A DNA stretch of 41,351 bases from Bacteroidota bacterium (GCA_029567375.1 JAKQLB010000042.1:1-41351); one strand, 5' to 3'. Shown: positions 8,862 to 17,850, counted from the stretch's first letter. Notes: a model not told the origin generated them from the sequence alone. Numbers and translations: made by a program.

Positions 8862-10796
8862 ATGATCAAAATAACTTTTCCTGACGGCAGTGTCAAAGAG
8901 TATCCCAAAGGAACCACTCCCTACCGGATAGCTGAGAGCATTAGTCCCAGACTAGCCGCCGACATCCTGGTTGCCACAGTCAACGGTTCGATACACGACC
9001 TTGAAAGACCGATTGTCGAAGATGCCACCATCAAACTCCACAAATGGGAAGATCAGGAGGCAAAAAGCACATTCTGGCACTCATCAAGCCATCTTATGGC
9101 TGAGGCTCTCGAGATACTCTATCCCGGTGTCAAGTTTGGCATAGGTCCCTCTATCGAGAACGGTTTCTACTATGACGTGGACCTGGGAGAGAGACAAATA
9201 GTGGAGGCTGACCTGGCAAAGATAGAGAAAAAGATGATTGAACTTGCCCAGCAGAAGGAGCGCTTCACCAGAATCGATATATCAAAAGCCGAGGCGATGG
9301 CCAAATATAGCGCCAAGGGCGATGAATACAAATGCGAGCTCATAGGTGACTTGGAAGATGGCACCATCACTTTCTACACCAACGGTGTCTTTACTGACCT
9401 TTGCCGTGGCCCTCACTTGAGGGACACATCCGTAATTAAGGCAGTGAAACTTACCACCATTGCAGGTGCTTACTGGAGAGGAGACGAGAAGAACAAAATG
9501 CTCACCCGCATCTACGGTATCACTTTCCCCAAGAAATCACTACTCGACGAATATCTCATAATGCTAGAAGAGGCCAAAAAGAGAGACCACCGCAAACTTG
9601 GAAGAGAGCTCGAACTCTTTGCATTTTCCTCTAAAGTGGGTCAGGGTTTACCCTTGTGGCTTCCCCGTGGCGCAGCTTTAAGAGAACAGCTGGAGATGTT
9701 CCTTAAAAAGGTGCAGAAGGAGCACGGCTACCTGCCGGTGATTACTCCACATATCGGCCAAAAGGAGCTCTATGTAACATCAGGGCACTACGCAAAGTAT
9801 GGCCAGGACTCATTCCGTCCCATCAGTACACCTCAGGAGGGTGAAGAGTTCCTTCTCAAACCAATGAACTGTCCCCATCACTGCGAGATATATAAGACCA
9901 AACCCCGTTCGTACAAGGATCTCCCCTTGCGCCTTGCTGAGTTCGGAACAGTCTATCGCTATGAGCAAAGCGGTGAACTCCATGGCTTAACACGCGTACG
10001 TGGCTTCACACAGGATGACGCGCACATATTCTGCCGCGAAGACCAAATAAAGGAAGAGTTCTGCAAGGTAATTGATATTGTACTATACATATTCAAAACC
10101 CTTGATTTCAAGGACTTTACCGTTCAGATTTCTCTCCGCGATCCCAACAATCACGAAAAATATATCGGCACCGACGAAAACTGGGAAAGGGCGGAGAGCG
10201 CCATCATCGAAGCTACTAAAGAAAGAGGGCTCGAAACGACTGTAGAGCTTGGCGAAGCTGCCTTTTATGGTCCTAAACTCGACTTTATGGTTAGGGATGC
10301 CATCGGGCGAAAGTGGCAATTAGGTACCATCCAGGTGGACTACAACCTCCCCGAACGCTTCGAACTTGAGTATGTGGGCAGCGATGACAAGAAATACCGC
10401 CCCATTATGATCCATCGTGCTCCCTTCGGCTCCATGGAGAGATTTGTCGCCGTTCTCATTGAACACACCGGCGGAAAGTTTCCTTTGTGGCTCGCTCCCG
10501 ACCAGGTTATTGTGCTGCCTGTCAGCGAAAAATACAACGATTTTGCAAAAAAAGTTTGTGAATTGCTTAATAATTCCGATATTCGCAGCTCCATAGACGA
10601 TCGTAACGAAACCATCGGCAAGAGGATACGCGAAAATGAGATTAAGCGTATTCCCTATTTGTTGGTGGTTGGAGAGAAGGAAGAGTCAACAAATTGTGTT
10701 TCCGTAAGGAAGCAAGGAGAAGGTGATAAAGGCTCGATGACAATAGAAGAATTCGTTACTTTCATAAAAGAGGAAATCGAGCAACAGCTCAGTTAA
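8862..10796 (+). CDS. thrS: Threonyl-tRNA synthetase
   Basis: A 644-residue class II synthetase that charges tRNA-Thr. In order it has an N-terminal TGS domain ([16 protein letters not shown]), the editing domain with [11 protein letters not shown], the catalytic core and a C-terminal anticodon-binding domain. The catalytic zinc ligands are visible: C337 (MNCPHHC), H388 (DDAHIF) and H518 (IHRAPFGS). Motif 2 (EFGTVYRYE) and motif 3 (GSMERF) are intact. It is the first gene of a thrS-infC-rpmI-rplT cluster, a conserved bacterial arrangement. Confidence 0.99.
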   Translation: MIKITFPDGSVKEYPKGTTPYRIAESISPRLAADILVATVNGSIHDLERPIVEDATIKLHKWEDQEAKSTFWHSSSHLMAEALEILYPGVKFGIGPSIENGFYYDVDLGERQIVEADLAKIEKKMIELAQQKERFTRIDISKAEAMAKYSAKGDEYKCELIGDLEDGTITFYTNGVFTDLCRGPHLRDTSVIKAVKLTTIAGAYWRGDEKNKMLTRIYGITFPKKSLLDEYLIMLEEAKKRDHRKLGRELELFAFSSKVGQGLPLWLPRGAALREQLEMFLKKVQKEHGYLPVITPHIGQKELYVTSGHYAKYGQDSFRPISTPQEGEEFLLKPMNCPHHCEIYKTKPRSYKDLPLRLAEFGTVYRYEQSGELHGLTRVRGFTQDDAHIFCREDQIKEEFCKVIDIVLYIFKTLDFKDFTVQISLRDPNNHEKYIGTDENWERAESAIIEATKERGLETTVELGEAAFYGPKLDFMVRDAIGRKWQLGTIQVDYNLPERFELEYVGSDDKKYRPIMIHRAPFGSMERFVAVLIEHTGGKFPLWLAPDQVIVLPVSEKYNDFAKKVCELLNNSDIRSSIDDRNETIGKRIRENEIKRIPYLLVVGEKEESTNCVSVRKQGEGDKGSMTIEEFVTFIKEEIEQQLS

Positions 10797-10815
10797 CCAT
10801 ATATTAACTAATTAT

Positions 10816-10832
10816 AGGAGGATAACACTATA
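10816..10832 (+). promoter_or_regulatory. Perfect Shine-Dalgarno plus AUA initiation site of infC
   Basis: AGGAGG at 10816-10821 is followed by an 8-base spacer and ATA at 10830-10832. An in-frame TAG at 10815-10817 closes the frame upstream. Between that stop and the conserved IF3 sequence there is no ATG, GTG or TTG at usable spacing, so ATA is the best start. Shine-Dalgarno sequences are rare in this phylum. Confidence 0.7.
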
Positions 10833-11429
10833 GCGACAAACTACAAACCACCGAAGCCCAAACCATCATACAAAGGTCCGAGACAGCCTGATCGCAGATT
10901 GCCTCGCAGCCGCCAGGAAGAGGGCTTAAGGATCAACGAAGCCATCACTGCACAACGCGTAAGAGTTGTAGGGGATAACATTCCTGAGCAGGGCATATAT
11001 TCGCTTTCACAGGCTTTGGATATGGCTCAATCACAAGAGCTTGATCTGGTTGAGATTTCGCCTAATGCCGATCCTCCCGTATGCAAGATACTGGATTACC
11101 AGAAATATCTGTATCAACAGAAGAAAAGGGCGAAGGAACAAAAGGCAAATGCTGCCAAAATTGTGATTAAGGAGATTAGGTTCGGCCCCAACACTGATGA
11201 GCACGATTTCCAGTTTAAGTTGAACCACGCAAAGAATTTCCTCTCCGAGGGATCAAAGGTCAAGGCCTATGTCTTTTTTAGAGGACGTTCGATACTCTTC
11301 TCCGACCAGGGTGAGAAACTCCTTCTAAGATTTGCACTGGAACTCGAAGAGTACGGAAAGGCAGAACAGATGCCCAAGTTGGAGGGAAAAAGGATGATAA
11401 TGATGATTGCCCCCATTAAAAAGAAATAA
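10830..11429 (+). CDS. infC: Translation initiation factor IF-3, with a non-canonical AUA start
   Basis: IF-3 binds the 30S subunit, keeps it apart from 50S and rejects non-standard start codons. From ATA at 10830 the protein has 199 residues: a basic, proline-rich N-terminus ([15 protein letters not shown]), the IF3 N-domain ([15 protein letters not shown]...), the linker [16 protein letters not shown] and the C-domain ([17 protein letters not shown]..., GRSILF..., [14 protein letters not shown]). A TTG at 10899 would cut off 23 residues that continue in frame up to the Shine-Dalgarno, so I reject it. E. coli infC uses AUU and is repressed by its own product; the same logic is likely here. 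Gaps to thrS (33 bases) and rpmI (42 bases) suggest one operon. Confidence 0.95.
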   Translation: MATNYKPPKPKPSYKGPRQPDRRLPRSRQEEGLRINEAITAQRVRVVGDNIPEQGIYSLSQALDMAQSQELDLVEISPNADPPVCKILDYQKYLYQQKKRAKEQKANAAKIVIKEIRFGPNTDEHDFQFKLNHAKNFLSEGSKVKAYVFFRGRSILFSDQGEKLLLRFALELEEYGKAEQMPKLEGKRMIMMIAPIKKK

Positions 11430-11471
11430 TTTTTTAAAAAACCATATTAAAACAAGTTAAAACATTTAACT

Positions 11472-11666
11472 ATGCCAAAAATCAAGACCAACTCCGGTAC
11501 AAAGAAGCGTTTCACGCTCACCGGTTCTGGAAAAATAAAAAGAAAACATGCTTACAAGAGTCATATTCTGACAAAGAAGACCAAGAAGCAAAAAAGAAGA
11601 CTCACTCAGTTCGGTTTAGTTGACAAAGCCGATGAGAAGAGAGTGAAACTCTTGTTAGTAAAGTAA
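11472..11666 (+). CDS. rpmI: 50S ribosomal protein bL35
   Basis: A 64-residue, very basic protein beginning [14 protein letters not shown] with [15 protein letters not shown] in the middle, the standard bL35 signature and length. bL35 is a late-assembly protein of the large subunit. It lies between infC and rplT as in most bacteria. Confidence 0.98.
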   Translation: MPKIKTNSGTKKRFTLTGSGKIKRKHAYKSHILTKKTKKQKRRLTQFGLVDKADEKRVKLLLVK

Positions 11667-11685
11667 TTGATTGATGTTTAACCCG

Positions 11686-11723
11686 GATGCCCAGCTTGTA
11701 CAAGTCTCATAATGAGCGCTGGC
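11686..11723 (+). promoter_or_regulatory. Possible structured leader before rplT
   Basis: The 79-base rpmI-rplT gap contains the perfect 10-base palindrome CTTGTACAAG (11695-11704), a CTCA/TGAG mini-hairpin (11706-11716) and flanking CCAGC (11691-11695) that can pair with GCTGG (11718-11722). bL20 is known to repress its own operon through an mRNA structure in other bacteria. The fold here is drawn by eye and some of the helices compete. Confidence 0.35.
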
Positions 11724-11745
11724 TTCCAAAACCAAAATTTCATTT

Positions 11746-12090
11746 ATGCCAAGATCGGTTAACTCGGTAGCTTCAAGAGCACGCCGTAAGAAAATTTTAA
11801 AGCAAACTCGCGGTAACTTTCTCGCAAGAAAGAATGTTTGGACCGTAGCCAAAAATACCTATGAAAAAGGTTTGACCTACGCATATCGTGACCGCAAAAC
11901 CAAAAAACGCAACTTCCGTTCCCTTTGGATTGTACGTATCAATGCAGCTGCACGTCAGCATGGCATGAGCTACTCCGAGTTTATGGGCAAACTCGCAAAG
12001 CAGAATGTTGGCCTCAACCGCAAGGTTCTCGCCGACCTCGCCATGAACAATCCTAAGGCATTCGAAGCTATTGTAAATTCTGTAAAATAG
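11746..12090 (+). CDS. rplT: 50S ribosomal protein bL20
   Basis: A 114-residue basic protein starting [20 protein letters not shown], with [18 protein letters not shown] and [16 protein letters not shown], all diagnostic of bL20. It binds 23S rRNA early in assembly and often autoregulates rpmI-rplT. lepB follows in the same reading frame, separated by the TAG stop and two codons. Confidence 0.99.
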   Translation: MPRSVNSVASRARRKKILKQTRGNFLARKNVWTVAKNTYEKGLTYAYRDRKTKKRNFRSLWIVRINAAARQHGMSYSEFMGKLAKQNVGLNRKVLADLAMNNPKAFEAIVNSVK

Positions 12091-12096
12091 TTCTCC

Positions 12097-13443
12097 TTGA
12101 CCTTTAAGGAAATATATGGGAACAAGTGGGTACGGTTCGGTTTCTGGGCCGTACTCTATACTTTGTGGGTTATATGGATCCGCAATTGGTGGTGGTTATT
12201 CGGACTTATCGTAGTTTTCGACCTATTTATCACCAAAAAGGTGAAGTGGGCCTTCTGGAAAAAGAAATATAAAGAGGGAGAGAAACGCAATGTACTGCTG
12301 GATTGGCTTGACGCCCTCATTTTTGCAGTGATAGTTGTAAGTTTCATCAACATTTTCTTTTTCCAGGCCTTTAAAATTCCCTCCTCCTCAATGGAGAGTT
12401 CTCTTATGACAGGAGATTATCTCTTTGTAAGCAAGGTAGCCTACGGACCTAAAATGCCGCAGACACCTGTATCGATGCCTTTCATTCACAATGTTTTCCC
12501 CGGAACGCTCAAGAAGAGCTATTCTACCATACTACAATTTGACCATAAACGCATCGCCGGCTTTGGCAATGTCAAACGTGACGATTATGTAGTCTTCTGC
12601 TTTCCACACGGCGACACGGTGCTGAGCAAAGCTCCGATAGAGGATTATTACACACATGTGAGGATGAATGGCCGCGATTACACGGTAAAGACCTTTGGAC
12701 CGCTTATTTCACGCCCCACCGACAAAAAGGATCATTATGTTAAAAGATGCGTTGCCATTGCCGGCGACACTCTCGAAGTTAGAGATGGAGAACTCTTTGT
12801 CAATGGGACACCTCAGACGGAATATCCGGGCCTCCAGAGTAGCTATAAAGTTGTTACCAACGGTACTGCCATCAATCCCGTACATCTTAGGGATATCGGC
12901 ATCAACTCATCTGAAGTGTGGTACGATCCCACTCTACCGGGTTATCCCCAGTTGCCGCTTACAAAGGAAATGCTAGCATCAGTCCGTACGCTGGGCAATG
13001 TCGTTTCCGTTACCCCTAATGTAGATGTTTATCCTCCCGACTATCCCGATTCCTACAGAATGCTCTTCCCCTTCGTGGAAAAAGGCTGGACCAGGGATAA
13101 CTATGGACCCATCTGGATTCCTGCTAAGGGAACCATGGTAAAACTGGATGCAGACAATATCGACTTCTACAGGAGAATCATCGACGTCTATGAGGACAAC
13201 GATTTTGAAGAAAAAGATGGCCTCTTTTACATAAACGGTGAAGAGACAACCACATACACCTTCAAACAGGACTATTACTTCATGATGGGCGACAACCGCC
13301 ACAATTCACTCGATTCACGCTACTGGGGATTTGTTCCCGAGGATCATATTGTGGGCCGACCGGCGGTTATCTGGTTTTCCAAGGATAACAACAAGTCTTT
13401 CCCCAAGAACATCAGATGGAGAAGAATCTTGAAGTTTATCTGA
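12097..13443 (+). CDS. lepB: Signal peptidase I
   Basis: A 448-residue inner-membrane protease that removes signal peptides after Sec or Tat export. Hydrophobic segments lie at about 12-46 and 72-92. The catalytic Ser is S98 in IPSSSME and the general-base Lys is K216 in HYVKRCVAIAGD; the last conserved box is MMGDNRHNSLDSRYWG (about 396-411). The about 180 residues between Lys and the last box form a large periplasmic insertion, as in Gram-negative enzymes. The start is TTG at 12097: the next upstream in-frame codons are TCC, TTC and the rplT stop, and the first in-frame ATG lies past the membrane segments. It probably belongs to the thrS-rplT operon. Confidence 0.95.
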   Translation: MTFKEIYGNKWVRFGFWAVLYTLWVIWIRNWWWLFGLIVVFDLFITKKVKWAFWKKKYKEGEKRNVLLDWLDALIFAVIVVSFINIFFFQAFKIPSSSMESSLMTGDYLFVSKVAYGPKMPQTPVSMPFIHNVFPGTLKKSYSTILQFDHKRIAGFGNVKRDDYVVFCFPHGDTVLSKAPIEDYYTHVRMNGRDYTVKTFGPLISRPTDKKDHYVKRCVAIAGDTLEVRDGELFVNGTPQTEYPGLQSSYKVVTNGTAINPVHLRDIGINSSEVWYDPTLPGYPQLPLTKEMLASVRTLGNVVSVTPNVDVYPPDYPDSYRMLFPFVEKGWTRDNYGPIWIPAKGTMVKLDADNIDFYRRIIDVYEDNDFEEKDGLFYINGEETTTYTFKQDYYFMMGDNRHNSLDSRYWGFVPEDHIVGRPAVIWFSKDNNKSFPKNIRWRRILKFI

Positions 13444-13457
13444 TAATGGCGGTGAAA

Positions 13458-13489
13458 TTTGGTTTTAAGAAGAAAAATCCATACATTTG
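13458..13489 (+). promoter_or_regulatory. rpmB operon promoter
   Basis: TTTG at 13458-13461 and TACATTTG at 13482-13489 are 20 bases apart, a near-ideal Bacteroidetes promoter, 39 bases before the rpmB start. Confidence 0.75.
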
Positions 13490-13528
13490 CAGCCCCAAAA
13501 AAGATTATAATATTAAAAATAGATAACA

Positions 13529-13771
13529 ATGGCACGAGTTTGTCAAGTAACAGGAAAGAAAAGGATGATTGGAAACAATGTTTCCCACTCCAAGAGACGC
13601 ACGAAACGCGAATTCGCTCCCAATCTCAAGACCAAAAAATTCTGGTCTGAGGAAGAGCAGAGATTCATCACCCTCAAAGTATCTTGCAAGGGTATGAAGA
13701 CCATCTACAAGAACGGTCTCTCCGCTACCATCAAGAAATCACAGGAAAAAGGTTTGATTAAAGTAGTTTAA
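13529..13771 (+). CDS. rpmB: 50S ribosomal protein bL28
   Basis: An 80-residue protein starting [21 protein letters not shown], the bL28 signature, followed by [16 protein letters not shown]. It is a structural component of the large ribosomal subunit. It has its own promoter and is followed after 11 bases by rpmG. Confidence 0.98.
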   Translation: MARVCQVTGKKRMIGNNVSHSKRRTKREFAPNLKTKKFWSEEEQRFITLKVSCKGMKTIYKNGLSATIKKSQEKGLIKVV

Positions 13772-13782
13772 TATTTACAACT

Positions 13783-13971
13783 ATGTCAAAAAAAGCTAAA
13801 GGAAATAGAGTACAGGTCATCATGGAGTGTACTGAGCAAAGAGAGAGCGGTGTGCCGGGCATCTCCAGGTATATTACAACAAAAAACAAAAAGAACACTA
13901 CACAGAGATTGGAGCGCAAGAAATACAATCCCTATCTCAAAAAAGTGACTCTCCATCGTGAAATCAAATAA
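13783..13971 (+). CDS. rpmG: 50S ribosomal protein bL33
   Basis: A 62-residue basic protein with the bL33 core ([11 protein letters not shown], then [11 protein letters not shown] and KYNPYLKK). It has a single Cys, so it is the zinc-free (C-minus) form. It lies between rpmB and a DUF4295 gene, the standard Bacteroidetes order. Confidence 0.97.
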   Translation: MSKKAKGNRVQVIMECTEQRESGVPGISRYITTKNKKNTTQRLERKKYNPYLKKVTLHREIK

Positions 13972-13990
13972 CACACTTATCTTTATATAA

Positions 13991-14152
13991 ATGGCAAAGA
14001 AAGCAGTGGCTACATTTGGTAGTAGCCGTCCACAAACAAAAAACTATGTAAAGTGTATCCGTATGGTCAAGTCTGAGCGTACCGGAGCATACGCTTTCCA
14101 GGAAGAGCTGTTACCTACTGACCAAGCGAAAGACTTCTTTGAGAAGAAATAA
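13991..14152 (+). CDS. DUF4295 small basic protein, probable Bacteroidetes-specific ribosomal protein
   Basis: A 53-residue protein, MAKKAVATFGSSRPQTKNY to AKDFFEKK. Size, basic N-terminus and location right after rpmB-rpmG match the DUF4295 family found in nearly all Bacteroidetes. A lineage-specific large-subunit protein named bL38 was reported from the Flavobacterium johnsoniae ribosome; I believe this family is its gene, but that equation is from memory and should be checked. The operon ends after it in a strong terminator. Confidence 0.85.
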   Translation: MAKKAVATFGSSRPQTKNYVKCIRMVKSERTGAYAFQEELLPTDQAKDFFEKK

Positions 14153-14173
14153 AGTTAAGTAGAGTAAACAGAT

Positions 14174-14208
14174 AAAAAAATGCGACCTAAAAAAGGTCGC
14201 ATTTTTTG
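14174..14208. terminator. Bidirectional terminator between DUF4295 and ssb
   Basis: An 8-bp perfect stem TGCGACCT/AGGTCGCA (14181-14188 with 14194-14201) around an A5 loop is flanked by an A run on the left (14174-14180) and a T run on the right. It can stop transcription from both converging operons. Confidence 0.9.
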
Positions 14209-14221
14209 TTATTTCCTTCTT

Positions 14222-14731
14222 CTAGAAAGGCAGATCGTCAGGGCCATCGGAGATAAGATCGTCCGAAGAAACAAACTGCTCAGATTGTGGAGCCGGCTGT
14301 GAAGCGGGCGTCGCTGTCGGTTTTGTGGTAGGTGTCTTCGGTTCGGTCTGTCTTGGAGTGCCTGCAGACTCATCCCAAGCACCCTCTCTGGGCAATGTGT
14401 CATCCCTGCGACCGAGAAGCTGGATAGAGTCGGCCAAAATCTCAGTGATGTAGCGTTTCTGTCCGCTGGCATCATCCCAGGAACGGCTTCGAATACGTCC
14501 CTCCACATAGATCTGACTCCCTTTTTTGATAAACCTGCCGGCCAAATCAGCCAGCTGTCTCCAAGCGACTATATTGTGCCACTCAGTAATTTCTCTGGTC
14601 TCACCGCTACGGTCTTTAAATCTCTCAGTAGTGGCAAGGGAAAATGAGGCAACGGATGCACCACCTTCAAGATGCCTGATTTCAGGATCTCTTCCTACGT
14701 TGCCAATAAGTAAAACTTTATTCAGTGCCAT
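14222..14731 (-). CDS. ssb: Single-stranded DNA-binding protein
   Basis: A 169-residue protein. Residues 1-110 form the OB fold (MALNKVLLIGNVGRDPEIRH, ITEWHNIVAWRQLADLA, GSQIYVEGRIRSRSW). A Thr/Pro/Gln-rich disordered linker follows, ending in the acidic tip DDLPF that recruits repair and replication partners. It coats ssDNA during replication and repair. It lies 15 bases after a membrane HTH-like gene in the lysS operon and is the last gene before the shared terminator. Confidence 0.98.
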   Translation of the reverse strand: MALNKVLLIGNVGRDPEIRHLEGGASVASFSLATTERFKDRSGETREITEWHNIVAWRQLADLAGRFIKKGSQIYVEGRIRSRSWDDASGQKRYITEILADSIQLLGRRDDTLPREGAWDESAGTPRQTEPKTPTTKPTATPASQPAPQSEQFVSSDDLISDGPDDLPF

Positions 14732-14746
14732 AGTTCAAAAATTTTT

Positions 14747-15409
14747 CTAAATATAGTCTTTTTTGCCGAGACTGGAAAAAATATTTGAGTATAGAAGAGC
14801 TTTTTGATTACGCAGTAGGGCCACCTTTTCATCCAAATAATCCGTCAGATTACTCCCTTCTTCCATTTCAAGGCGTGTTCTGAGACGCTCTCGCTTATTA
14901 TAGATGCTCATCTCGTTGGTCAGACGAAATATTGTGGCTATTGCATGTGTGGGAAATCCCATTGAGATCAGACTGCAGAGCATTACATCATCCTTTGTAA
15001 GTAAGGGGTGTTCTTCTTTGAGTCGGGTTATAAGGCCATAATGGCATTTGTCGGCCAGATAGTCCATATCGTAAAAAATATTGCTCTTATCTCTGAGTGT
15101 CGTCAGAAAATAAGATCTGACCTTCGAATGGAGCAAAGTGGCATTTTCAGGACTAAGAGAGACGCAGTCCATAATACCTATGACCATCTGCATTACTTTG
15201 TTTAGGGTTTTGGAGAGTCTTTCATCATCAGCCCTCTTATTCCTAAGCTGTTGTGATATCTTCTCCCTCAATCTCATCTCTCTACGTTTTATCCGGAAAA
15301 GAATGAATAAAAGAATTATTGTTGTTACAACAAAAAAAGACAGTAAGGCACAGACAACCCACTGCCACGCCGCCACATGTGTAGCGGTGATAATTAAAGA
15401 TTTGGACAT
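14747..15409 (-). CDS. Membrane-anchored protein with a degenerate HTH-like C-terminus (DUF6377-like fragment)
   Basis: A 220-residue protein. One transmembrane helix at about 16-40 is followed by a basic coiled-coil-like stretch (RIKRREMRLREKISQQLRN) and a helical domain. Residues of about 150-190 (LTKDDVMLCSLISMGF..., ATIFRLTN..., YNKRERLRTRL) resemble the HTH at the end of Bacteroidetes TPR-TM-HTH regulators such as DUF6377. The N-terminal periplasmic TPR part of those proteins is absent. It may be a membrane-bound regulator or a remnant with another job. It sits between a SpoU methyltransferase (19-base gap) and ssb. I do not recognise a specific gene. Confidence 0.65.
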   Translation of the reverse strand: MSKSLIITATHVAAWQWVVCALLSFFVVTTIILLFILFRIKRREMRLREKISQQLRNKRADDERLSKTLNKVMQMVIGIMDCVSLSPENATLLHSKVRSYFLTTLRDKSNIFYDMDYLADKCHYGLITRLKEEHPLLTKDDVMLCSLISMGFPTHAIATIFRLTNEMSIYNKRERLRTRLEMEEGSNLTDYLDEKVALLRNQKALLYSNIFSSLGKKDYI

Positions 15410-15428
15410 TTGTATAAGTTTTAATGGG

Positions 15429-16226
15429 TTAAGTGTTTTTCGCTCGCTGTCTCAGGACCTCAAAACAGATAACTGCCGCAGAAACGGAGACATTAAGAGA
15501 ATCGCAGATTCCACCCATTGGGATGCGGATTTTCGCATCTGAACGCTCTTTCCAAAAACTTGAAAGACCCGTATCTTCCCTACCGAATACAATTGCAACA
15601 GCTCCTCTCATATCAGTATCATAATAGAGTGAGGCATCCTGTAATTGTGTTATAAGAATAGAAACATTATGAATTTTGAGCCACTTGAAGGCTTCTTCGG
15701 ATGTACAGCATATACACTGGACACTGAAGCAGGCACCGGTGCTCGCTCGTATTACATTGGGATTGAAAACATCTGCCAAAGGATCACATACCATCACACA
15801 ATCAGCACCGCAGGCATCCGCAGTTCTGAATATGGCTCCAAGATTGCCCGGTTTCTCAATGGACTCCACTACTATCACAAGCGGGTTGTCGCCGAGAGTA
15901 ATACTCTCCGCCAGAAGCGGCTTCATCCGCATCAAGGCAATTACCCCCTCAGTGCTGCCGCGATAAGCGATTCTGTCATAAAGATTGACAGATACTTCGA
16001 AGAGTTCTACTCCGGCCGTAACTTCAGGTAATTCAACTCTCCCAATATATTCCGGACAATAGAAGATGGATACGGGAACAAATCCCGCTTCGATGGCCCT
16101 GTTGAGTTCACGCTGCCCTTCAACCACAAAAAGAGCTTTTTCCCTGCGCTCCCGAGGTTTACTCTGGAGTAGGATGAGCTCTTTTATGCGAGGATTGCGT
16201 GCGGAGGTTATCTTCTCTGCCGCCAT
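15429..16226 (-). CDS. TrmH/SpoU-family RNA 2'-O-methyltransferase
   Basis: A 265-residue SPOUT enzyme that uses S-adenosylmethionine to methylate ribose in rRNA or tRNA. The N-terminal substrate-binding part starts ITSARNPRIKELILLQ. The catalytic domain has all three SpoU motifs: ESIEKPGNLGAIFRTADA, IVFGREDTGLS and IRIPMGGICDSLNVSVSAA. The target nucleotide cannot be told from sequence. It starts 3 bases after lysS and probably shares its transcript. Confidence 0.93.
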   Translation of the reverse strand: MAAEKITSARNPRIKELILLQSKPRERREKALFVVEGQRELNRAIEAGFVPVSIFYCPEYIGRVELPEVTAGVELFEVSVNLYDRIAYRGSTEGVIALMRMKPLLAESITLGDNPLVIVVESIEKPGNLGAIFRTADACGADCVMVCDPLADVFNPNVIRASTGACFSVQCICCTSEEAFKWLKIHNVSILITQLQDASLYYDTDMRGAVAIVFGREDTGLSSFWKERSDAKIRIPMGGICDSLNVSVSAAVICFEVLRQRAKNT

Positions 16227-16229
16227 CAG

Positions 16230-17759
16230 TTATTCAGTTTTCTTATGGCTTGCCTCCGGCCTCATCTGAGGGAAGAAAATTACCTCCTGAATAGAAGTAG
16301 AGTCGGTCATAAGCATAGCAAGGCGATCGATACCCATACCGAGACCCGAAGTGGGCGGCATACCATACTCTAAAGCACGAACAAAATCCAAATCAATGAA
16401 CATAGCTTCGTCGTCACCCTTCTCCTGGAGTTTAATCTGATCATGGAATCTGTCAAGCTGATCTATAGGGTCATTGAGTTCGCTATATGCATTGGCCACC
16501 TCCTTACCGTTTACAAAGAGTTCGAATCTCTCGGTAAGCGCAGGATCCTTCCTATGACGTTTCGTGAGAGGGGACATCTCTACAGGATAATCTGTAATGA
16601 AAGTGGGCTGTATCAGATGCTTTTCGCAATATTCGCTGAAGATAGCATCAATCAACTTTCCAACACCCATGGAGGGAGATATGGGAATATTTAGATCGTC
16701 ACATGTCTTGCGAAGCTGCGCCTCATTCATACCGGAAATATCAACACCGGCGTACTCTTTTATTGCTTCGAGCATAGGAAGACGTCTGTAGGGCTTTTTA
16801 AACTCGATCTCATTGCCCCATACATCAAATTTGGTCTTACCATTGAGTGCAATGGCTATCCTCTCAACCAGCTGCTCAACAAACTCCATCATCCAGATAT
16901 AATCCTTGTATGCAATATAAATCTCCATACAGGTGAACTCCGGATTGTGAGTTCGATCCATACCTTCATTGCGGAAATTTTTTGAAAACTCGTAAACACC
17001 GGTGAAACCACCCACAATAAGCCTCTTAAGGTAGAGTTCGTTGGCAATTCTGAGGTAGAGGGGAATATCGAGGGCGTTGTGGTGAGTGACAAAGGGTCTG
17101 GCAGCAGCGCCACCGGGAATAGGTTGGAGAATGGGTGTCTCAACTTCGAGATATCCGTGTTCATTGAAGTAATCCCTCATCGTGGAAACGATTTTAGTCC
17201 TCTTGATAAAAGTATCCCTTACATGAGGATTGACTATAAGATCCACATACCTCATTCGGTAACGAAGCTCCGGATCAGAGAATGCATCATACAACTCTCC
17301 CTCTTTCTCTTTTACTATTGGAAGTACACGAAGAGTTTTGCTGAGCAATTTGAGAGATTTCGCATGGACCGAAAGTTGTCCTGTCTGTGTAATAAATGCG
17401 AAACCCTTGATACCGATGATGTCACCGATATCCAAAAGTTTCTTGAAAACGGTATTGTAAAGGGTCTTATCCTCACCTTCGCAGATTTCGTCACGTTTTA
17501 TATAGACCTGAATCTTTCCATGCTCATCCTGAAGCTCCACAAATGAAGCAGCGCCCATAATGCGACGGCTCATTATCCTCCCTGCGATGGATATGTCATT
17601 GAAATTGCCTTTGTCTGCATCATAGCCCTCCTTAATCTCTTTTGAAGTGGCATTGACGGGAAATTCCTCGGCAGGATAGGGGTCTATGCCCAAGTCCTTC
17701 AATTGTTGCAGAGCAGCTCGGCGATTCAATTCCTGTTCGTTGAGATCTGTCATTTCCAT
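16230..17759 (-). CDS. lysS: Lysyl-tRNA synthetase (class II)
   Basis: A 509-residue enzyme that charges tRNA-Lys. The N-terminal OB-fold anticodon domain ([20 protein letters not shown]) precedes the class II core with motif 2 ([15 protein letters not shown]) and motif 3 ([16 protein letters not shown]). The length is typical of the family. The ATG at 17759 gives [10 protein letters not shown]; the ATG two codons later is also possible. It leads a likely lysS-SpoU-HTH-ssb operon and is divergent from recJ. Confidence 0.98.
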   Translation of the reverse strand: MEMTDLNEQELNRRAALQQLKDLGIDPYPAEEFPVNATSKEIKEGYDADKGNFNDISIAGRIMSRRIMGAASFVELQDEHGKIQVYIKRDEICEGEDKTLYNTVFKKLLDIGDIIGIKGFAFITQTGQLSVHAKSLKLLSKTLRVLPIVKEKEGELYDAFSDPELRYRMRYVDLIVNPHVRDTFIKRTKIVSTMRDYFNEHGYLEVETPILQPIPGGAAARPFVTHHNALDIPLYLRIANELYLKRLIVGGFTGVYEFSKNFRNEGMDRTHNPEFTCMEIYIAYKDYIWMMEFVEQLVERIAIALNGKTKFDVWGNEIEFKKPYRRLPMLEAIKEYAGVDISGMNEAQLRKTCDDLNIPISPSMGVGKLIDAIFSEYCEKHLIQPTFITDYPVEMSPLTKRHRKDPALTERFELFVNGKEVANAYSELNDPIDQLDRFHDQIKLQEKGDDEAMFIDLDFVRALEYGMPPTSGLGMGIDRLAMLMTDSTSIQEVIFFPQMRPEASHKKTE

Positions 17760-17801
17760 AATGTAAATCTGTCAGTTAAGTATTCCTTATTTTATATCTG
17801 G

Positions 17802-17809
17802 CAAAAATA
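17802..17809 (-). promoter_or_regulatory. Probable -7 element of the lysS promoter
   Basis: CAAAAATA on + reads TATTTTTG on -, a TAnnTTTG match 42 bases upstream of the lysS start. I see no clear TTTG at -33. Confidence 0.5.
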
Positions 17810-17842
17810 CGAATATTTATGGATAAAGGCATAAAAATTGTG

Positions 17843-17850
17843 TATCTTTG
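17843..17850 (+). promoter_or_regulatory. -7 element of the recJ promoter
   Basis: TATCTTTG matches TAnnTTTG and lies 19 bases before the ATG at 17870. It argues against an upstream in-frame start at 17819. The -33 region is weak. Confidence 0.6.

Noticed and set aside
10899-10901. TTG as the infC start
   Set aside because: The frame remains open upstream to a perfect Shine-Dalgarno; this TTG would lack an initiation signal.
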